Shown one piece after another: positions 40,513 to 53,549 of a stretch of 64,000 nt of DNA. The notes under the pieces are model-generated. The model was not told the DNA's origin. It ran no database searches and saw only the letters and a program-made list of their open reading frames with translations. Made by a program: the position numbers and the translations under genes. Location of the stretch: the NCBI GenBank assembly GCA_934045905.1, contig OW203768.1:27681060-27745059 (forward strand). The letters are read 5' to 3'. The stretch comes from Leuctra nigra (Eukaryota > Arthropoda > Insecta > Plecoptera > Leuctridae). Position 1 is the first letter of the stretch. Each line of letters begins with the position of its first letter.

Positions 40513-43500
40513 TCTAGTGGAGCGGTCGCTCCACGCCAGCCAAGTCGTACGGCGCGCGCACACTCCCATATAAAGGCTGGAGCAAACCCACTTTTACTGT
40601 AAGCATCAAAGTGGCATTTTCGGCCTACTGGATCTTAAAATTGGGGAATCTCACATTGTTGGAAAATATCTCAATTTCGAGCTATGGCCCACCCTACAAC
40701 ATATACCAAATTAGGGAACAATAGGTTACGCCCTTTGCGAGCTAGAGGGCCGTGAAAACCGTGTTTTAGGGCGGTTTTCATAATAATAATAATAATAATA
40801 ATAATCTCAGTAGTAGTCTCCAGGAATTCAAATCCGGTAAACAGGCCACAGCCTAAACGGCTGAACCGATTGATCTCACATTTTTACCACGTGTGCACTT
40901 TTGGCGTCTGATTTAACCTTCACCCCATGAATTTTTTGTGCCGCCATTTTGAAACCGGAAGTGACGTCATATCTCAACAACGGCTGGACTGATTAGAACA
41001 AAATTTACGCCAAGCGATTCAGACGGTCAACTTTATAGGTCATCAGTAGCAAAAGACTAAAAATTATGTTAATGAAACCGGAAATGACGTAATGATATTT
41101 GAAATACATCGATTGGCATTTCGGCGACAAAGTTTGATCCGATTATTTTGATATTTATGTAACGTATGTACTTTTGACATCTCATGTGACTTGTTATAAA
41201 ACCAACCGGAAGCCGCCATTTTGAAACCGGAAGTGACATCATATCTCAATAACGGCTACATAGATTTGAACGAAACCAGCGCTAAACAATTTAGACGGTC
41301 AACTTTATGTATTATAATTAATAATATTTGCAGTTTCCCATACCGAAACCGGAAATGACGTCACACATTTTAAAAATCTCACAAATTAACATTTTGATAC
41401 AATAAATATACTCTTCGAGACAGCTTATAATAAAATTATATCATGTTTAAATTATAATTCAAGGGGTCAGTGATTTCAGCAGCCATTTTGAAACCGGAAG
41501 TAACGTCATATCTTGAAAATTGGTTGACTGATCGGTATGAAACTACCGCCAAACGATTCGGAAGGTCATTTCTATGGAATAAGAAGAGTCAAACTAGAAT
41601 TTTCCTATTTATGAGACCGGAAATGACGTCATTCAAATTTAAAAATTATTATAATCCCCTCCTTTATAATAAATACATATTCAGAAAGCTTAATATGATA
41701 CACATCATTTATAGATATACATTCTATGTGGCAGTGCAGTAAGTTCAGCAGCCATTTTGAAAACCGAAGTGTTGCCATATCTCGGAACTCGGTTGACTGA
41801 TAGGAATGAAACCTTTGCTATTCTTCATGAAAGATCATTTAAAGCAAATATATAGTACCATACGCAGATTTTCATTAGTTAACCAAATTGTCAATGGCGA
41901 CTTTTTTTAAAAGATTTAGTAATTGTTCAATCGATATGACGTCAAAAGTTAACTAAAAAAGGAGTGATATCCCCATAAAAAACACTTAGTGTAAAAAACA
42001 GCCAAGTCTCTTCAACTAAAAAAAATAAATAATGAAATCTAAAAAATTCTGCACTGAAAAGTAGTGATATCTAAAAATGGGCCAAGTCAAAACTTTATTT
42101 GAAAATCAAAAAATACTTGGCGCATCGTTTTTTAGGGCATTATAGGTATACTATATGTATTATGTATATTTGATGTATATTTTGAGTGATGTGGATTTTC
42201 CCCGTAAATTTACCGTCAGGCGGTAAATTTTTTTATTTTTGTCTAATTCAGGAATCGTGCTATTGGCTCTTGAAATAATTGTTTTAAAAGTGTTTTGGGG
42301 GTGCCAAATGTGTATTAAGTGATCAGGAAATGAAGGGATGCCGTGGTTCTTCTAAGTGATTTCTTTTTGCATCGTTTGGTCTTCACACTCCAAAATTTAA
42401 TAAAATGTAATAATTGCACATAATTAAAGCTCAATAAATTAAATAATGCCATAATGGAGAACGTTACTGCCCCTGTTACACTCTCAAAACGTTGTTTATT
42501 ATTATAATTAACAATATTTATTTACCTATCGAATTTAACGTTTTGAAGATGTACACTCGCGGTCAGAAAAATTACGCGTGATATTCTAAGTGTTTTTGCG
42601 GATGATTTTCAATGACTAGTAGTTCGAGTGGAGGTGGGGTGGAACGACGAGTATTGATGGAGGGGAAATTCTAGAAGAGCACATGGCAAGCACGTGGTCC
42701 TTATCGGATTCAATGAAACTAGTTTTGTTGTGATTCTTGTCTCTTGACCCACCCTTGGCACACAGCTTGTAATCGAACCTCTCTCTGTTTATATAACCAA
42801 ATAACGAAATACCTTCCGGTATTACAAGCATACCATAATAAAAGCTTTCATTCCACTGACCACTGTTGTGTTATCGCAAACAAAATTTTCTCAGAGAATT
42901 TGAAGTATTTATTTATACGATGATAGGAATTAGGTGAAACCAATATTTTTCAATATTGATTTAAACGACGGTTATGGAGAAATTCTAAGAGTTTTATTTT
43001 TACTTTAATTTCAATCGGGTATTTATCACCATAACTACAGTTTGTTCAAATCTTCTGTACAATGATTATGGTGGTGAAGATGGCAACGAAATTGATGTAC
43101 TACGCTAGAACCAACACAACAAAATGAAAATCAGCTAGAACTAGGTGGGACATTCAAGTTAGCGGATTTTTTTTTGGAGAGTTTAGGTTGGCAAAGTGTG
43201 AATTCAGATGGAAGGTCTGGATGGTGCTGCTTATTTACACCCTAACGGCGTTGTAAGCGTAAATTGAACAGCCTATACGCACCTCTTAAAGGCCTGTCAT
43301 TTTGAGTAAATAGATTGTTTTAACGGTACACTGACACTTAAAATATTGAATTGATTACAATTCCGTTGATAAGTAATAAAAGTAACCAATGAGGAACTGG
43401 GGTAAACAGGAAATATCTAGTGGAGACAGGATGAAAGGAAGGGATGTGCGAAGAGAAAAATATTCATCTTAACCAGGTTCGAACTTGTGTTATCTTCTAT

Positions 43501-46135
43501 GTTTTCTATTATATTTTCACTTCGACTTTGATTGCGACTAAAGATTACCTGAAAGCGGAATCTAAGGTGTGAAAAGTAATCTCTAGAGAACATAACCACT
43601 GATAAAAATTAAAACACCCCCTGGAAAACACTAGCGACTCACAGACACATAGTGTATCATAGTGTAAATAAACCTCAGTTAGCATACACTCTTAAAAATG
43701 TGTCGCAATATTAGGTATACAACGAACTTATGTGATATAATTTGATTTCTATTTCTGCTTATTAAATACCATAAACAATTTTGTTATTTCATGACATATT
43801 TCGTTCCATTTTATTTCATTATAGCAAATAATTTAGTTAAAAAGAAAATCAAAGTAATACTGTCTCAATAATATGGCGATATTTTAATATGTTGCCTCAG
43901 GATTCTTGGCCAAATCATCACACCAGCCATTACAATAAAGTCGTCGCCTCATAATGTATTTGTTCTATGTCCAATTTTCACTTTTTCTGAGTTATATATT
44001 TTATATTTTTTTTTCAGAGTTCATTTGTTCTATGTCCACAGAGTGTATATCCGAATTCATAATAAATGTTAATAGAGAAGCCGAAAACACTAGGTTTATG
44101 TCCACACTTACACTTCTTGAATATTCATTTGGTTTAAGTCCATGAAAAACCACGCCGCTTTGTGTTCAAGTGTTCTATGTCCATGGACATAGTACAAATG
44201 TAATGGAAATCGACATAGAATCAATAGAATGGACATAGAAATCGTATCACACTGTATAGCTATATTCTAGAACTCAATTACGTAGAGTGCTATAAATTAA
44301 GTAGGAAATATAATTTTGTTCGAATCAAGTCATAATCATGTTCAAGATTCAATTTAACGTGTGAATAATTGGACATAAACCATTATTTTTAACACAAACG
44401 TCAAACTCCAAAGATGCAATTGTTCTATGTCCATTTTTAGGGTGCATTTCTGAAGCCCCATGGGGTATTGCAAACAAATCTTATGTATTAATATGTAATT
44501 TATATACGTATGGATACATAAGTGCTAAACTTTTAGGATTTACAAAGTATTATACATGTCTAATCAATTGTCAAACTTCAACCCTCGTTTTCTCGAAACA
44601 GCAATTGTTGGACATAGAACAAATACATTATGAGGCGACGAAGTATTTAAAAATTATGATTATCAAATAAGTCAAAACTGTTTTTAAATAGAAAATAATA
44701 AACTTATTTATTAAATTTCGTTAAGAAAATGAATACATCTTAAGCGCATTGAACATGGAAATTGAAGTATGTAAGGGAAACCAATAATTCGTCGATTGAA
44801 AGCATGATCGCATTGAAAATGCTTAGCACAACATTCAGTTAGTTGTTTGGTTCCCAGCAATAACTACACTTACACTTCAACAACGTGATCGAATGGTTAT
44901 TGATTTCCTGAATCACAACATCAAAACTTGTTTGTCCAGACGACAACATTGAGGTAAAAGCACATGGCAAGCACGTGCGTTTGGAGGGGAATTGCAATAA
45001 CACAAACAATTTCCTCATTCAACAAACATTGACCGCATTTTGAGCCAGGACTTCGTCGTTTATCGTCAAATTTTGTGACCGCGGGTGTACAATGTACTAC
45101 CTACATCAAGTCATAAGCTATAAAATTATCTGCAAGTTTTGTTTCCACATAAATTATATGGGTGTAGACATATCCAACAATACACTTTGAAGAACCATTT
45201 GCTTCCCCTTATCTCCCCCAGGTCTCTTACAGTCATTTCCAAGTTGCAATTTAAATGATACCCTCATTTAAAACAAATCATAAAAAATTTGCATTTTTGT
45301 TTATACTTTGAATATTTGCACACTTCTCTGCTATGAAACCAAAGAAAATATATGAAGAAACTCTTCTAGGGAAATCAAGTACAATTTAACAAGTACTCTA
45401 ACTACAGAAAATGAAGATAAAATGAAATAAAATAATATATAAAATCTCGGATAAAATTAAGTTAGTATTCATGAAATAAAATGAACATTTTCTGCATATT
45501 TCTACCTACAAAATCGACATTGGTCAACATTTCACTTTGGTATAGGTAATTAAAAAAACATAACAATTTCAAATTCATAAAACTTATGTATGAACACCTA
45601 CAATTCAACATGGACTACATATCACTTTACTGTGAGGTCTGCTTGATATCCCTGAAAGTATTTCCCTACTATGTCTTGGTTTCACATCGGAGAATGTGTG
45701 CAATAGGTACATTGTATAAAGCAACATTTTAATGATATTCACTAGATCCCTCCACTTCTCATTTAAAGTGTAAATTTCACTGTTTTCTTGACCTATGCAC
45801 TTGGCTGATTCCATAGAATATAATGATGATAATTTTGAAAATTTTACCATGGTAAAATTTATTTGGTAAATTTACGGTAAATTTACCTGACCGGTAAATT
45901 TACCTGACCGTAAATTTACTGACTCACATCACTAATATTTTCTATCTGGTCTATACTTCAAAACTATTTATATAGTATACGATGCGCCAAGTATTTTTTG
46001 ATTTTCAAATAAAGTTTTGACTTGGCCCATTTTTTGATATCACTACTTTTCAGTGCAGAATTTTTTAGATTTCATAATTTATTTTTTTAGTTGAAGAGAC
46101 TTGGCTGTTTTTTTACACGAAGTGTTTTTTATGGG
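40513..46135 (-). mobile_element. H1 transposon, largest copy (5.6 kb), minus orientation
   Basis: The 3' hairpin end is at 40513-40535, the ETS/CRE arm runs to about 41970, and the foldback 5' part has arms 41971-42145 and 45980-46135 (CCATAAAAAACACTTAGTG and its inverse). The 3.8-kb foldback interior has no clear gene; it holds nested inverted repeats around GTAAATTTACC (42205, 45860) and a separate 699-bp element (43942). The size difference from other copies lies entirely in the foldback interior. Confidence 0.65.
43942..44640. mobile_element. 699-bp MITE with 4-bp target duplication
   Basis: TIRs of about 32 bp start CGTCGCCTCATAATGTATTT and end with the inverse; AAGT flanks both sides (43938-43941, 44641-44644). 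The TIR includes TTCTATGTCCA, and that motif recurs inside many times on both strands, like subterminal transposase-binding sites. No ORF of note, so it is non-autonomous. Confidence 0.75.
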
Positions 46136-46630
46136 TTCTTTATTACTTGAAGGTCTATCCACGTCATAGCATTTAGTGTCAATGAGATTTGGGATTTCAA
46201 TAGAATTATCCTTTTCAATAGGTTTCCTGTCTTATTAGTTATTTATAAACATCACAACAATGGAAGATCCCCAGGTGCAATAATAATGTAATATTATTAT
46301 ATTATTATTATATTATTATTATATTATTATATTATTATTATCATCACCGTTTTATTCACTGTAAGGCTGCAAACACACTGGGCGTAAAAATGATTGAACT
46401 TTTCTGTGATCCTGAGAGTGACGGGAACGTCTTTGCTGATCTTGGATTAATATTGTATTTAAGATGTTGTGGAAATCTTGCCAGTGTCTGAAGAAAATTT
46501 GAACTCTGCTGTGCTACTGCAAGTAATTATTTTTTGGGATTATTTACGAAATTTCGGTTATAGATCATGGTTGGATGTGCTGCACATTCCGGTGCTCGCT
46601 TATCAACGCGTTAAACGAGCTTTTTCCTAG
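46136..46630 (+). mobile_element. H2 Helitron-like 3' end and ATT microsatellite
   Basis: Ends CCTAG|T at 46630 after a degraded hairpin (AACGCGTTAAACGAGC). An (ATT)n run lies at about 46289-46340. No genes. Confidence 0.5.
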
Positions 46631-47447
46631 TATAATTTATACTTTACTGCAGCATCCGGGGATATTTCATTGTTGTGTAAAACAATAAAACAATGATTAT
46701 GTTCATATTGTTCTATTGAAAAATAAGGAGATATTTCCCAACATAAAACCCAAAGTTAAATTGACACTCAATGCTATGACGTAACAGACCTTCAAGTCAT
46801 TAAGCTACGAGGTATAAAGCACAAGACATCTGCGAGGTCATAGTTTGTACATCCAGGAGTTGGAAGAGGATATCCAGTCATCGACCATCTTGAACATACT
46901 TTCAATCAGAGTAAGTTGCTTACACAAGTTATCATCAAACAAGGAGGAAATGTTATCATCAAGTTATCTCAGCACTGAGAGTGCTGATATCTTTCAAATC
47001 AAAGTCAAATCAAAATGAAATCTTTTAAAAAAATACTTGGCGCATCGTGGATATACCTACATAGAATGAAAGTATAGACCAGAAATAAAAAGTACCCATA
47101 TATACATATAATATATCTAAAATGCCCTAAAAAACGATGCGCCAAGTTTTTTTTTAAGTTTCGACTTGGCAAATGTTTTGTTATTACTACTGTTCAGTGC
47201 TGAAATTTTAGATTTCTTATATATTTTAATTAGTTGAAGAGACTTGGCTGGTATTTTTACACGGTGTTTTTTTATGGGAATATCAATCCTTTTGTGAGAT
47301 TATTCTCACAACTTGTAACACAAACCTAATTTCTTTCTAAAAGGAGCCTTTTCCGATTTGGTTACCAAGAAAAGTTGCGTTTGGTACTAAATAATGCTTA
47401 AGGCCATTCATGCACAATTTTCATACTTCGTAATGTACATAAAATCT
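46631..47447. repeat. Spacer with a truncated H1 foldback (47028-47278)
   Basis: 46631-47027 shows nothing recognised. 47028-47278 has the H1 foldback core (ATACTTGGCGCATCGT ... ACGATGCGCCAAG) and right arm ending CACGGTGTTTTTTTATGGG; most of the left arm is missing. Confidence 0.55.
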
Positions 47448-49247
47448 CTATAAAAAACACTTCGTGTAAAATTAACACCCAAGTCTCTTCAACTAAAAAA
47501 AATATAAGAAATCTAAAAATTCTGCACTGAAAAGTAGGGATATCAAAAAATATGCCAAGTCAAATTTTATTCGAAAATCAAAAAATACTTGGCGCATCGT
47601 GTATATAAATAGCTTGGAAGTATAGGCCAGATATAAAAATCCATATGATATATACATATACATAGTATACCTATAATGCCCTAAAAAAACGATGCGCCAA
47701 GTATTTTTTGATCTTCGAATAAAATTTGACTTGGCTAATTTTTTGATATCCCTACTTTTCAGTGCAGAATTTTTAGATTTCATATATTTTTTTTAGTTGA
47801 AGAGACTTGGCTGTTATTTTTACACGAAGTGTATTTTTATATGAATATCACTCCTTTTTTTTAGTTTATTCTTACATCTTGTGACACATATCGAATGAAC
47901 AATTACTTAATCCTTTAAAAAAATCACCATTTACAATTTGGTTATTTCATGAAGAATAGCAAAGGTTTCATTCCAATCGGTCAACCCAGTTCCGAGACAT
48001 GGCAACACTTTGGTTTTCAAAATGGCTGCTGAACTTACTGCACTGCCACATAAAATGTATAACTAAATGATGAGTATCATTTTAAGCTTTCTGAATATGT
48101 ATTTATTGTATAGAAGGGGATTATAATAATTTATAAATTTGAATGACGTCATTTCCGGTCTCATAAATAGGAAAATTCTGTTGGACAGTTCCTATTCCAT
48201 TGAGATGGCCTTCCGAATCGTTTGCCGCTATAGTTTCATTCCGATCTATCTACCTGTTTTCGAGATATGACTAACTTCCGGTTTCAAAATGGCGGCTGAA
48301 ATCACTGACCCCTTGCATAATAATTTAAACATGATTACATTTTATTATAAGCCGTCTCAAATACTTATATTTATAGCATCAAAATGTAAATTTGTGATTT
48401 TTTAAAAATGTGTGACGTCATTTCCGGTTTTGGTATGGAAAACTCCAAATATTATGGATGTTAAGACATAAAGTTGACCGTCTTAATTGTTTAGCGCTTG
48501 TTTCGTAAAAATCGGTTTTAACCGTTGACGAGATATTACGTCACTTCCGTTTTTATATGGCGGCTTCCGATTGGTTACATAACAAGTCAAATGAGATATC
48601 AAAAGTTCATACGTTACATAAATATCAAAATAATCGGATCAACCTCTGTTGCCGAAATGCCAATCGATAAATTTAAAATTTCATGACGTCATTTCCGGTT
48701 TCGTTAACATTAGTTTTTGCTGTTGCTAATGAAAATCCATATAGTTGACCGTCCGAATCGTTTTGCGCCATTTTCGTTCCAATCGGTTCAGCTGTTGTCG
48801 AGATATGATGTCATCTCAGGTTTCAAAATGGCGGCACAAAATATTTATGAGGTGAAGGTTAAATTGGTGATCAATTGGTTCAGCCGTTTATGCTGTGGCC
48901 TGTTTACCGGATTTGAATTCCAGGAGACTACTACTACTACTACTACTACTTCTACTACTACTACTAAGATTATTATTATTATGAAAACCGCCCTAAAACA
49001 CTGTTTTCACGGCCCTCTAGCTCACAAAGGGCGTAACCTATTGTTCCTAAATTTGGTTTATGTGGTGGGGTGGGCCATAGCTCGAAATTAAGATATTTTG
49101 CAACAATGTGAGATTTCCCAATTTTATGATCCAGTAGGCCGAAAATGCCACTTTGATGCTTACAGTAAAAGTGGGTTTGCTCCAGCCTTTATATGAGAGT
49201 GGGCGCGCCGTACGACTTGGCTGGCGTGGAGCGACCGCTCCACTAGA
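47448..49247 (+). mobile_element. H1 transposon, 1.8 kb, plus orientation
   Basis: Foldback 47448-47842, then an arm with ETS/CRE-type modules and AAAATGGCGGC (48288), an (ACT)n run at about 48930-48965, the GGCCCTCTAGC and GGGCCATAGCTCG blocks, and the hairpin with CTAGA at 49243-49247. Its arm is the inverted partner of 40513-41970, giving about 1.4-kb inverted repeats 6 kb apart. Confidence 0.7.
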
Positions 49248-49654
49248 TATATTAAAATGTAAATTTTAATAACATTGACATCCATCAATTATTTTGAAAA
49301 AAATATTTACATCATTTTTAGTTATAATTTGTATAGGTTTAATGCCGGTCCCCACAACCGACTCCTTGGACATAGTAACAGAGTCTAAGGTAACAGCATT
49401 ATTTTGCTATGGTAACAGTTTTAAAAACATTACTTTCGTGGGAAAAAAAAGTTAGAGTTGTTCGAATTTGGTTGACGAAAAATCGATTTTACGGAGCGCA
49501 AATTGGACGCGTCCAGAAAACGTGCATTGGTTGAGACGCTGTTTATTCAAAACTACGCATGATAACAAGCTGAAAATATCAAATTTTATGCACAATATAT
49601 TGCCATCGTTGGTGTAGTTTGCTGGACGTCAGTAACAGTAAGGCATTCAATAAC
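49248..49654. other. Spacer with a palindrome-arm fragment
   Basis: No gene. 49530-49612 carries the GACGCTGTTTATTCAAAAC...GCACAATATATTGCC segment also seen in the palindrome at 34854-35381. Confidence 0.45.
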
Positions 49655-49951
49655 GTCGGCCAGGTTGGCTGAGTGGTAACGCTCTGAACTTGTATTCCGC
49701 AGGCCCGGGTTCGATACCCGCGGCCGTCCTTCCTGACTGGGTTTTTTTCGTGGTTTTCCCTCAGTCGACAGGCAAATGCTGGGAAGGTACCCTACTAATG
49801 GGCCACGACCGCCACCTTCCCACCTTCCATCCTAACCTACTTTTCACCATCATCTCCCTATCATCATCAAAATCATTCATCCGTCTACATTAGCCTCGCT
49901 GCAGAACAGGGCGACGTTAAGCCCCAGACCAAAAAAATAAATAAAAAAAAT
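49655..49951 (+). mobile_element. tRNA-derived SINE, full length
   Basis: The head has a pol III A box (TTGGCTGAGTGGTAAC) and B box (GGGTTCGATACCC) in a tRNA-like context. The body contains CCTCAGTCGACAGGCAAATG and GGGCCACGACCGCC, and the tail is A-rich (about 49930-49951). Two head-less copies lie at 32.7-33.1 kb. Confidence 0.85.
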
Positions 49952-49954
49952 CTT

Positions 49955-50235
49955 GCACTCATCGGAAACAACACCAAATCAGCCTCTGAGCTCTCGTCGA
50001 TGGCTGAAAGGGGTCTACGAGAAATTGGCCTCGCAGTAAATACAGCGAAGAGCGGCGGAATCAACTTCAAGAGTGGGGAATTATCTCAAGAGGCTATCGT
50101 TACCACAGAAGGCTCTACTATATCAACGATAGGCGAAAGTGAACGAATACGGTACCAGGGAATCGACTACTTAGATGCAATAGTACCCTCAGTCATCAAA
50201 CATTCAATTTCTATCCTACACAACCACCTCTAAAA
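49955..50235 (+). pseudogene. LINE RT fragment (motif C and downstream)
   Basis: Reads LALIGNNTKSASELSSMAER, then LREIGLAVNTAKSGGINFKS and ERIRYQGIDYL. The pattern (DDLALI---...L---L---GL-VN--KS) is the RT palm/thumb region of non-LTR retrotransposons, possibly R2-like; no more of the element is visible. It abuts the SINE tail. Confidence 0.65.
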
Positions 50236-50690
50236 TAATTGAATGAAGTTCGTAAAAAAGACAGAGGCCAGATCACCCACTTTAAAAATTATTTGGGGGT
50301 GAAGGGTTGCGGCATAAACGAAAAAAAATACGGCACTATCCTGCACAAACAAAGATCTTTCGATAGCAAAAAGAAAAATTGCAAATTTTGAAAGTGGGTG
50401 TGCTGGTCCACCCCCTTGTATCAATTATTTGGGGGTGAAGGGTGGCGGCACAAACAAAAAAAATACAGCACAACCCAGCACAAACGAAGATCTTTCGATA
50501 GCAAAAAAATGCAAATTTTGAAAGTGGGTGTGCTACCATGTCGTTGGCACACCTACTAACCAACCCCTAGAAACGGGGGTTCGGAAGGCGGCACAAACAA
50601 TTTAATTGACGGCACAATCCGGCACAAACGTAGCACAATCGATTGCAAAATAATATTGTAAAATCGAAGGTGGGTGTGCCAACGACATGG
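50236..50690. repeat. Three diverged repeats of about 140 bp
   Basis: Units near 50290, 50430 and 50575 share GGGGGTGAAGGGTGGCGGCA, CGGCACAA, AGATCTTTCGATAGCAAAA and TTTTGAAAGTGGGTGTGC; the third is more diverged. Confidence 0.6.
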
Positions 50691-51719
50691 ACCCGAAATA
50701 TTGTATAATTTTGACTTTTTGGGCCCCCTCTGACCGCACCCACCAGGCGCCAAAGTGCAGACAAGAGAAATTCTACTACACATTTAACGATCTTTCGATA
50801 AAATGCAAATGTAAACATAAAAATTATCAATGTTACCATAGCATATCTTCTTAGTCCTTATAACATTATAATTCAACCATGATTGTTGGAAAGTAATATG
50901 ATTTTCTCTTTCAATATAATACAATTGGTACATTACACGTGAATAATTCCATGTAAATGGTGATATTTTATTGGTGTGCATTTTGTTTTAGCATTGCTGA
51001 GATTCTGGAAATTCAACTGGTTTATACTCGATTTCTACTGGATCTTCTAGTATGGGCAAGTAGATTTATTTTCAATAAATACGAAATTATAGATATAAAC
51101 ATGTATTAGTTGAAAGAAATTGGTTTAATCGAGTATAAACAACTTTATTTTTAGCCGACGTTTCGAGATCCGTGATCATATCTTCAAAAAATTATAGAGA
51201 AAGACACAGCATTCATGATTCCAAAAATAAAAAGAGCCATCTGGCAATTCCAGATCACTTACTAATCACTCTTTAAAAAATCATGTCAATAGACCAAGGT
51301 CTCATACTATGTAAATCTACTAATTTTAATTTTTTTGAAAATGTAAGTTAAACTATAAAAATCCGAGCAGGTAATCTTGTTTCTTGACTGTCGACTACTT
51401 CCTGGGACGTAGATGAACCCTACTTGATGATACAGGAGAAGAAGGAGGCGGAGGTTATACAAAGTGTGGCATTTATATAATTTATGCCAAAAAAATGAAA
51501 ATAAAAATATTGTCTCATTAATTAAAATTAAAATATCTGCAATAAACAAAAATCATTTATACCTCGTGCATACTATTAAAGATAATTACTGTTAAATATT
51601 TAATCTCCTAGAAGTCACAGTGTGAACCAGTGATTATGTAAATGGAGATCAAATATCGAAATGTGAACGAGGTATTCAAAACATTGAATATTCTTCAGTG
51701 CCTCTTTCATAGGCCTCTT
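50691..51719. other. Gene-free stretch with a Penelope-like 3' motif
   Basis: Mostly AT-rich. At about 51140-51190 the minus strand reads TTGAAGATATGATCACGGAT, then CTCGAAACGTCGGCTAAAA, a layout typical of Penelope-like 3' regions with a degenerate hammerhead-like core. Confidence 0.35.
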
Positions 51720-52140
51720 ACTAGGTCAAACCGCACAACCAATCGATCGGAAATTTTGCACACAAACTAACGTAATTTATGAGGTCTCTGGAATCGTTTT
51801 TGTAAAGGATCCTGTGATATGATTCAATTTTAAAAAATATCTTTCGGTTGGTTAATCCGATCAATTTGAAATTTTGACATGCCATTACGACCAACATTGT
51901 CCCCAATCTTACAAAGTTTCAGCCAAATCCTCTTATTGGTTAAAATTTAAAACCATATTTCATGTGTTTTATGAAATTTAAACTAAAAACGTTTGACCGA
52001 TTAGCTTAAAACATTGCATGGTCATTTAGACCAACATTATCTGTATTTTTGACAATTTTCAGACTAATCTGTGTATAGTTCCAAAAGTTATTGACATTTT
52101 ACGGACATTTTGCGTGTTGGCCCTGTCAATATTCTCGAAT
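51720..52140. repeat. Single arm of the 27.3-28.4 kb inverted-repeat family
   Basis: Shares CAACCAATCGATCGGAAATT-like start, ATGGTCATTTAGACCAACAT and TTGACATTTTACGGACATTT with 27985-28400, in the same orientation as the right arm. Confidence 0.65.
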
Positions 52141-52504
52141 TTCATTATTCACGGCAACTTTGAATCTCCAATTCCAAGGTAGTTAGAGCAGATATGACCG
52201 TTCAGCAGATCGAACTGATATTGAGTTCACACACTAATATGAGTGGTCCAGGTATATTATAAGAACGAGATCCTGTGATTTTTGAAAATTAACAAGGAAC
52301 TGTTCAATCATAAAGGTCAAATCGATCAACTTAGCATGGTTATTGGGACCAATATTTTAGGAATTTTTGAAGATTTTTTTTACAAGTCTGTGACGAAATT
52401 CAAGTTTTTTTTTTAATTACATTTTCGGTAGACAGAATTTCGGTTCGAGGTGTTGCGCATATCCGTGCTCGCTCATCAACGCGTTCTACAGAGCGTTTTC
52501 CTAG
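52141..52504 (+). mobile_element. H2 Helitron-like element, 3' end at 52504
   Basis: The hairpin AACGCGTTCTACAGAGCGTT, then TTCCTAG followed by T. 52150-52440 matches parts of 31030-31750. 52505-52964 beyond it is AT-rich with no features. Confidence 0.6.
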
Positions 52505-53359
52505 TAATAAAATCACGAATCAGCTATTAATTTGTTATTTTTTTCAAATACTAATAAAGTTAATAAAGTTGACTAATTAGTTACTAATAAAGTTGACTAA
52601 TTTAAGATGATATATGATATCAGGACTGTTTTTTAATAAATTATATGCCTAATCATATTGTCAGAAACGGTTGGTTACCTCATTTTTAATAATATTTTAA
52701 AATACTTAAATTGATTTAGTGATATATTTGACCGAATGTTTGAAGGTAACAAGTTATAAAGTTAAAATTACCAATACAATTTTTTTAAAAAAGTTTCAAA
52801 TTACCAATAAAATTGCGCCATGTCGTTGAGCAAAACCTTTATTAACTCTCTATAATTCAACTTTTTTTTTCAATTTTAAATTTCAGTTTTAGTTTGTTAA
52901 ATGTGATGTATTTTTTATATAATTTTTATGAATTTATGTTACAATAAATTTCAAGTATAGCAAATCCCAGAAAAAAACACTCCGTGTAAAAAAGGCAGCC
53001 AAGTCTCTTTACTTTAAAAAAATTCAACACCGAAAAGGAGTGATATCAAAAAAGGAGCCAAGTCAATGAAATTTCCAAATATTTAATCGTATCTTTGAAA
53101 TAAGAGTATAAACACCGAGAAATACTTTACAAAAGGACTTGGCGCATCGTTTTTTTAAAGACATCATTCTATCCTAAAAGTGGAAAGAAATTTACAAGTA
53201 GGTACATTTTCCTCTTTCTATTAGAGCCAGAATCTATGAATCAAGCTACTTTTAGTAATGACTATTTTATAGTTTTGTCAATGGCGATAGAAGCATGATT
53301 TTATGCTGTAATATATAAGTAATATAAGGGTGAAAGAATTACATAACAATTGGAAGTGG

Positions 53360-53549
53360 TGAGAATGTAGGTTTCTTTGGAAAACTTCCATGGAGTCAGG
53401 AGTCAGGATCCTCATCAGTGTGTTGTGTCTAATGTCCGCCCGTCCGATCAGGTAGCTCAGTTGGTAGAGCTCTCGCCCGGCAAGTGAGAGGTCCCAAGTT
53501 CGTGCCCCGGTTCGGTCGGATATTTTTCACAACACACATCCCTTCATAT
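53360..53549 (+). mobile_element. tRNA-related SINE insertion with 13-bp target duplication
   Basis: CAATTGGAAGTGG flanks both sides (53347-53359, 53550-53562). The insert includes GATCAGGTAGCTCAGTTGGT, then AGAGCTCTCGCCCGGC and AAGTTCGTGCCCC, that is, A-box and B-box-like tRNA arms (53441-53520). The homologous site in the H1 copy at 30591-30603 has one copy of the 13-mer and no insert. Confidence 0.8.

Noticed and set aside
46289..46340. ATT repeat run as a CRISPR-like array
   Set aside because: It is a simple microsatellite without spacers.
46795..46820. 23-bp match to the truncated end of the Penelope-like RT (TAAGCTACGAGGTATAAA)
   Set aside because: Sequence beyond the match does not continue as RT, so I could not show it is the missing half.
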